A program made the translations under genes and the position numbers. Shown here one piece after another: positions 59,923-64,000 of a stretch of DNA of 64,000 nt. The first letter of the stretch is position 1. Every line of letters starts with the position of its first letter. The notes below the pieces were generated by a model. It had not been told where the DNA came from. It did not search any database and saw only the letters and a program-made list of their open reading frames with translations. The stretch comes from Daldinia sp. FL1419 (taxonomy: Eukaryota > Ascomycota > Sordariomycetes > Xylariales > Hypoxylaceae): contig MU623410.1 of NCBI GenBank assembly GCA_025201765.1, positions 1 through 64,000 of the forward strand, read 5' to 3'.

Positions 59923-61445
59923 TAATTTCTGAGGACTCGGAATTTATTGCGGAATTGTTGGATGGAATATCCACTTGACTAGAAGGTAACTGCATTCATT
60001 ATAAGCAGAATTGTTACAACAGTATATATTTCATGCGGCAAGAATATACTACATAGCTCTTAAATAATCGTATCTGCCGCAATTGCATCTGATGTAGAAA
60101 TCAGGCCTGATTTAGTATTCGCGCTGATGGGAGTAGGATTTCCTTCAAGCAAAAAGTGCTCTTCTAAGCCGGTCATCCAAATGATTGATATGGAATAGGA
60201 TTGCTGGGACCACATCGGTTGGGATAGTTCCAACTTCGGGATTCACCAATGAACCTTCTCAAAATCATCGTTCGAATACATATCTATGTTCGACTAATCC
60301 CTATTACCTAGGTACAAAACGCTGTCGGAGTTGATGATCAACTATAATGCCAAGCTGGCAATTGTGTCGAACTGCATTGCCTAGACTACGGAGAGTGGGA
60401 TGGTATTGGTGCCTATATCCGTACATTTGCACGTTCGCATCACTGCTTTGATATCCGGAAAAGAGCCCACCTCAGTACCTGCAAAGTCTTGGCCCGAATT
60501 GGTTCGTGAAGTCATTCCCTGCCCCCTATTCAGGGAGGGTTCGCGACAATCGGATACCCCAGGCGGCTCCTAAGACCCATAGGACAACCTACGTATCGTA
60601 GTGGTCTGGGGGCACTAAATAAGCCATGCTTAGAGAATCGAGCCGATCAGGCCCTAACAATGAATGGCATCGCGCGTTGTTCTCGGTGCAGGTACGAAAA
60701 GATGGAAAGTGCGAGGCACTGTGTGGAAGTATAAATACCTCTCTGGGGAGCCTCCCCCATTTAGAATTCTTCAGGAATCAACACACTTATCATTTCTCTC
60801 TCTTTATCTATCATATCACTTAAGTAGGTATCTCAGCAAGTAATCACAGTCCACGGTCTTCCTTTAATACAAGGTTACAATTTCCTCTACTATTTTTCCG
60901 AGAACCCAACCCAGGGCCACCCCCCCTTTTCCCCTAACTGTATATCATATACACATAGGCATGCCTTTTGATTTTATATCCATGAAATGACCTAGTACAC
61001 ACACAGGACAAAAAAAAAAACAAAAAAAAAAGAGACATGCTCATCTACTAACGGCCCTTTAATTATTCACAATAACGGTACCTAAGGTAACAGTAATGCC
61101 ATGATACCCAGTAGGGTGCGCTACGACAGACGTTATCCATCTAGCCGCCGTTGCGGGCCTCAACAATAATCTTCCTCGGGTGGGCTATAGGCTATAGTCA
61201 ACGCTCCGCGTGGTTCCTACTCTCCTTCTTTCCCTCCTCCCCATCGCTTCCTCTGCGCTTGTTATATTAACCGCGCTGTGCGCAGATGGTGCTCACATGG
61301 CAAAAGCCAACTAACACAATCCTAAAAAGCCTGGCGCGCTCTTAACTATGCCTAATAATAGCCAGCTGTTGGCTTCCTTAATCTCCTCTTGGACGGAAGT
61401 TGGGCATCGAGATATAATATAGATAAGCTACTATTAATAACTGGA
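59923..61445. other. Convergent intergenic region
   Basis: About 1.5 kb between convergent genes. It contains one TACCTAGGTA at 60305, a pair of A-runs at about 61011-61031, and short frames without motifs (60626-60823). No gene supported. Confidence 0.5.
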
Positions 61446-63967
61446 TTAGCTATCCCGCTCCTCGTTCTGACCATCTAGAGGAAGATTCTTTGGGGCAAGT
61501 CCGCCCGGTGCTGGAGGGACGGGCGGCGGGGGTTGCTCGTCGTCTCCTCCCGGAGTAGGGGGTGCTAATTCACCCGGAGCCGGTGGTTTAGCAGATGATG
61601 GGATAGTCATGGGGCCCTTCGGAACGGCAATTCGGTTAGGCAGCCGTTCACCACGAATAACCTTCTCGACTTCTTCTTTGCTTAGAGTCTCGTACTCAAC
61701 TAATGCCTTGGCTAGGAGATCAAGTTCCTTGCGATGGTCCGTCAAGAGTTTCCGGGCTCGCTCATAGGCTTCGTTTAGTGTACGCTGGACTTCGGACTCG
61801 ACTTGAGCCCTGGTTTCGCTACTGAGTGTGTCGTATCGACTCCTATATTCCATATTTCCTAGTTTAGAGGACATGCCCAAGCTGGCGACCATGTCGAAGG
61901 CGACGGCGGTTGCTGCTTTGAGATCCTAGATTACTTTTATTAGTACAAATGTGCATTCGCGCGTAAATTAGGCAGAGGTTAGGCGCTTACCGATGATGCG
62001 CCACTAGTGACTTGATTAACTCCGTAGACAATCTCTTCAGCAAGCTTGCCTCCTAGGCACATATCTATCCTAGCAAGGTAATTGCTAATGGTGTAAGAGT
62101 ACTTGTCCATTTCGGGAAGAGAGGCTGTGTGACCCAGTGAGTGTGCACGAGGGAGAACAGTAACCTTGTACAAGCTCGAACCAGAGCCTTTAGTCAAAAG
62201 GCTAACAAGCGCGTGGCCAGCCTCGTGATAAGCCGTCATTTCTTTTTCTTCTGCGCTTATAACCATAGTTCTTCGTTCGGCACCCATGATAACTCTGTCC
62301 TTGGCCCAATCAAAATCTTCTTTCCTAACCGAGGCAGCCTTCGCCTTGCTTGCATGTACAGCAGCTTGGTTGACAATATTTTCCAGCTCGGCGCCTGACA
62401 GACCAGAGGTACCTAGAGCGATAGCCTGAAGATCAACGTCCCCAGCAGCCTTGATCTTCTTCGAGTGGTATTTAAGGATAGCAAGTCGTCCACGGACATC
62501 GGGCAGGTCGACAACGACGTGACGGTCAAAACGACCTGGTCGCGTAAGAGCCTTGTCGAGTAACTCTGGGAAGTTAGTAGCACCGATGATAATAACACCG
62601 CTGGTTTGGTCGAATCCATCAAGTTCGGTAAGAAGCTGGTTCAGAGTCTGCTTCACATACGCCGCGTCGCGCGCATTCCTACGGCCTCCAATGGCATCGA
62701 GTTCATCGATAAAAACAATGGCGGGTGACTTAGACTTGGCAGCTGCGAAGAGATCTCGGACTCTCTTTGCACCAACACCAACATAGACCTCGTCAAACTC
62801 ACTACCAGACATGTAGAAGAATGGGACACCGGCCTCACCGGCGACTGCCCTTGCGAGAAGTGTTTTTCCAGTACCGGGTGGCCCAACCAACAGAATACCT
62901 TTAGGGAGCTTGCCACCTAGCTGAGAGAATTTGTCGGGGTTGCGCAAAAACTCGACCATTTCTTGCAATTCCTCTTTAGCTTCGTCGGCGCCGTGTACAT
63001 CCGAAAATCGTGTCTTTTGATGTTCCGCTTTGACTTCGCTCTCGACTCTACCTCCAGGTCGCTTTAGAACACTCAAGGCATCGATAAGCATAGTAACAAC
63101 GACTAAACTAAGATAGGTGAAGAGACAAAACCAGAGGAGAAATTTAACCCAGCGAAAGACGCTACCGCCTAGAGTCTCGTCGACTACAACGTGGAGAGGA
63201 CCATCCTTGCCACCAGTAGCCTGGCCACCCTTGGAGACAGCCAGGTTACCACCGCGAGATCGAGCAGCTAGAGCCTGAGTGACAGCTTGGATTTGAGTAG
63301 CGGTAAGATCCCCAGGTAGATTCTTGACAGTTTGGTTGATATCCTCGTCCTGAATTCCCTGGCCACCGTTCGGAGCTAACATGTTGAGGGCCTTATGATA
63401 CGCCTCAGTCGCTGCGGCGTTTGCTGCAAAGCGTCCAGACTGGTATCTCTCAATGATAATAGCAGGCATATTAGCTCTCAACAGGGCCTGGTAGAATGCG
63501 TTCTGGGCAGTAGCACTGGTCGGGTTTCTATTGGCTGATTCTTCCATATGAGCGAGCAAGTTCCTAGATAATCCACCAGTCTGAAAAGATCGTCGTTGGG
63601 GCAGATTCATCTTCATTAACCGGTTCGGGAATACACGTGGAGCAGTAGACATAGACATAGAGCGGAGCGATAGATATTGCGGATATAGACGATGCACTAC
63701 CGGATTCGCCGCAATGAGTGCAGTGCGATGCATACTCGAAATCGAGGAACGAATATCGAAGGGGGCGGGAATGGTCTTGATAGAGGGGGTAGGCATTAGA
63801 CGGGCATCGTTTTGAGCATCGCGAAGGAATTCGGGAAGCTCAAACTTGGTAATAACCGGAGAAGGCTTGGACTGGACATGCGTTTGTTGAAGGGTCGAGT
63901 CGACTTTTCGGGATCGAGGTAAGTTCGGGTTCAAAGGCGGCAGCGCCGGCGCTCGGAATGGTACCAT
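61446..63967 (-). CDS. YME1: Mitochondrial inner-membrane i-AAA protease (FtsH family)
   Basis: Inferred exons: complement(61446..61925, 61991..63967), 818 aa from ATG 63967. i-AAA protease: an ATP-driven zinc protease of the mitochondrial inner membrane facing the intermembrane space, which degrades misfolded and regulatory inner-membrane proteins. A basic, Ser/Arg-rich N-terminus fits a mitochondrial targeting signal. One TM segment at about 274-296 (VKFLLWFCLFTYLSLVVVTM) precedes the AAA module: Walker A GPPGTGKT at about 362, pore loop DEVYVGVGAKRV, Walker B IVFIDELDAIGG at about 417, SRH-type GATNFPELLDKALTRPGRFD. The M41 zinc site HEAGH is at about 581. The C-terminal tail is Pro-rich and ends in NEERDS. 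The frame stays open to the window edge, so a start upstream of 63967 or an upstream exon outside the window is possible. Confidence 0.95.
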
Positions 63968-64000
63968 CAACGTGTTCAATATTGAAGGCCATAAATCCGT

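Noticed and set aside
61201..61445. Pyrimidine-rich stretch considered as a promoter for a plus-strand gene
   Set aside because: It lies directly at the 3' end of YME1 and no plus-strand gene follows.
1..64000. tRNA, rRNA, CRISPR arrays, transposase or reverse-transcriptase genes
   Set aside because: No T-loop-like GGTTCRA with a foldable context, no repeat-spacer array and no transposon protein motif was found by eye.

Overview
The window looks like nuclear chromosomal DNA of a filamentous ascomycete (Pezizomycotina, most likely Sordariomycetes; the class is an inference). The evidence is short GT-AG introns of roughly 40-130 bases with CTAAC/CTGAC-type branch sites, intergenic distances of kilobases, and typical fungal families: a Pho-4 type phosphate permease, UFD2, YME1, F-box-like proteins, a GRE2-type reductase, a secreted amidase, a C2H2 factor and a NACHT/ankyrin protein. 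No operons, tRNA, rRNA or CRISPR were seen. Exon joins were worked out by hand from splice signals, reading phase and family motifs; none is backed by transcripts.

Left part (1-28 kb), ordinary gene-bearing DNA. It holds a small 4-TM protein (+), a Na+/phosphate symporter (-), a Cys/Ser/Pro-rich single-pass membrane protein (-), a possible decayed gene (6.9-7.4 kb), the E4 ubiquitin ligase UFD2 (+), an NTF2/SnoaL-like protein (+), an NAD(P)-dependent reductase (-), an F-box-like protein (-), a secreted amidase-signature enzyme (+) and a four-finger C2H2 transcription factor (-).

Middle part (28-47.7 kb), nearly 20 kb with no recognisable gene. It is not extremely AT-rich and carries several copies of the palindrome TACCTAGGTA. 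One small three-exon gene (39.4-40.0 kb, -) can be assembled in phase, and one weaker spliced candidate lies at 36.1-36.5 kb.

Right part (47.7-64 kb). A three-gene group looks like a fungal NLR-type (STAND) locus: an ankyrin-like/subtilase (S8) protein (-), an unrecognised 329-aa protein (-), and, divergent from it across a 576-bp gap, a protein of about 1800 aa with an alpha/beta-hydrolase-like N-terminus, a NACHT-like core, a long ankyrin array and a C-terminal ZZ zinc finger (+). In the large protein both the hydrolase nucleophile and the P-loop look lost while a Walker-B-like HDFDEC remains. The window ends with YME1, the mitochondrial i-AAA protease (-), whose 5' end is close to the right edge.

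The housekeeping genes (phosphate uptake, protein quality control by UFD2 and YME1) have no obvious functional link. The one likely functional unit is the 47.8-59.9 kb group, where a protease-type and a receptor-type protein sit side by side, an arrangement reminiscent of fungal self/non-self recognition loci.
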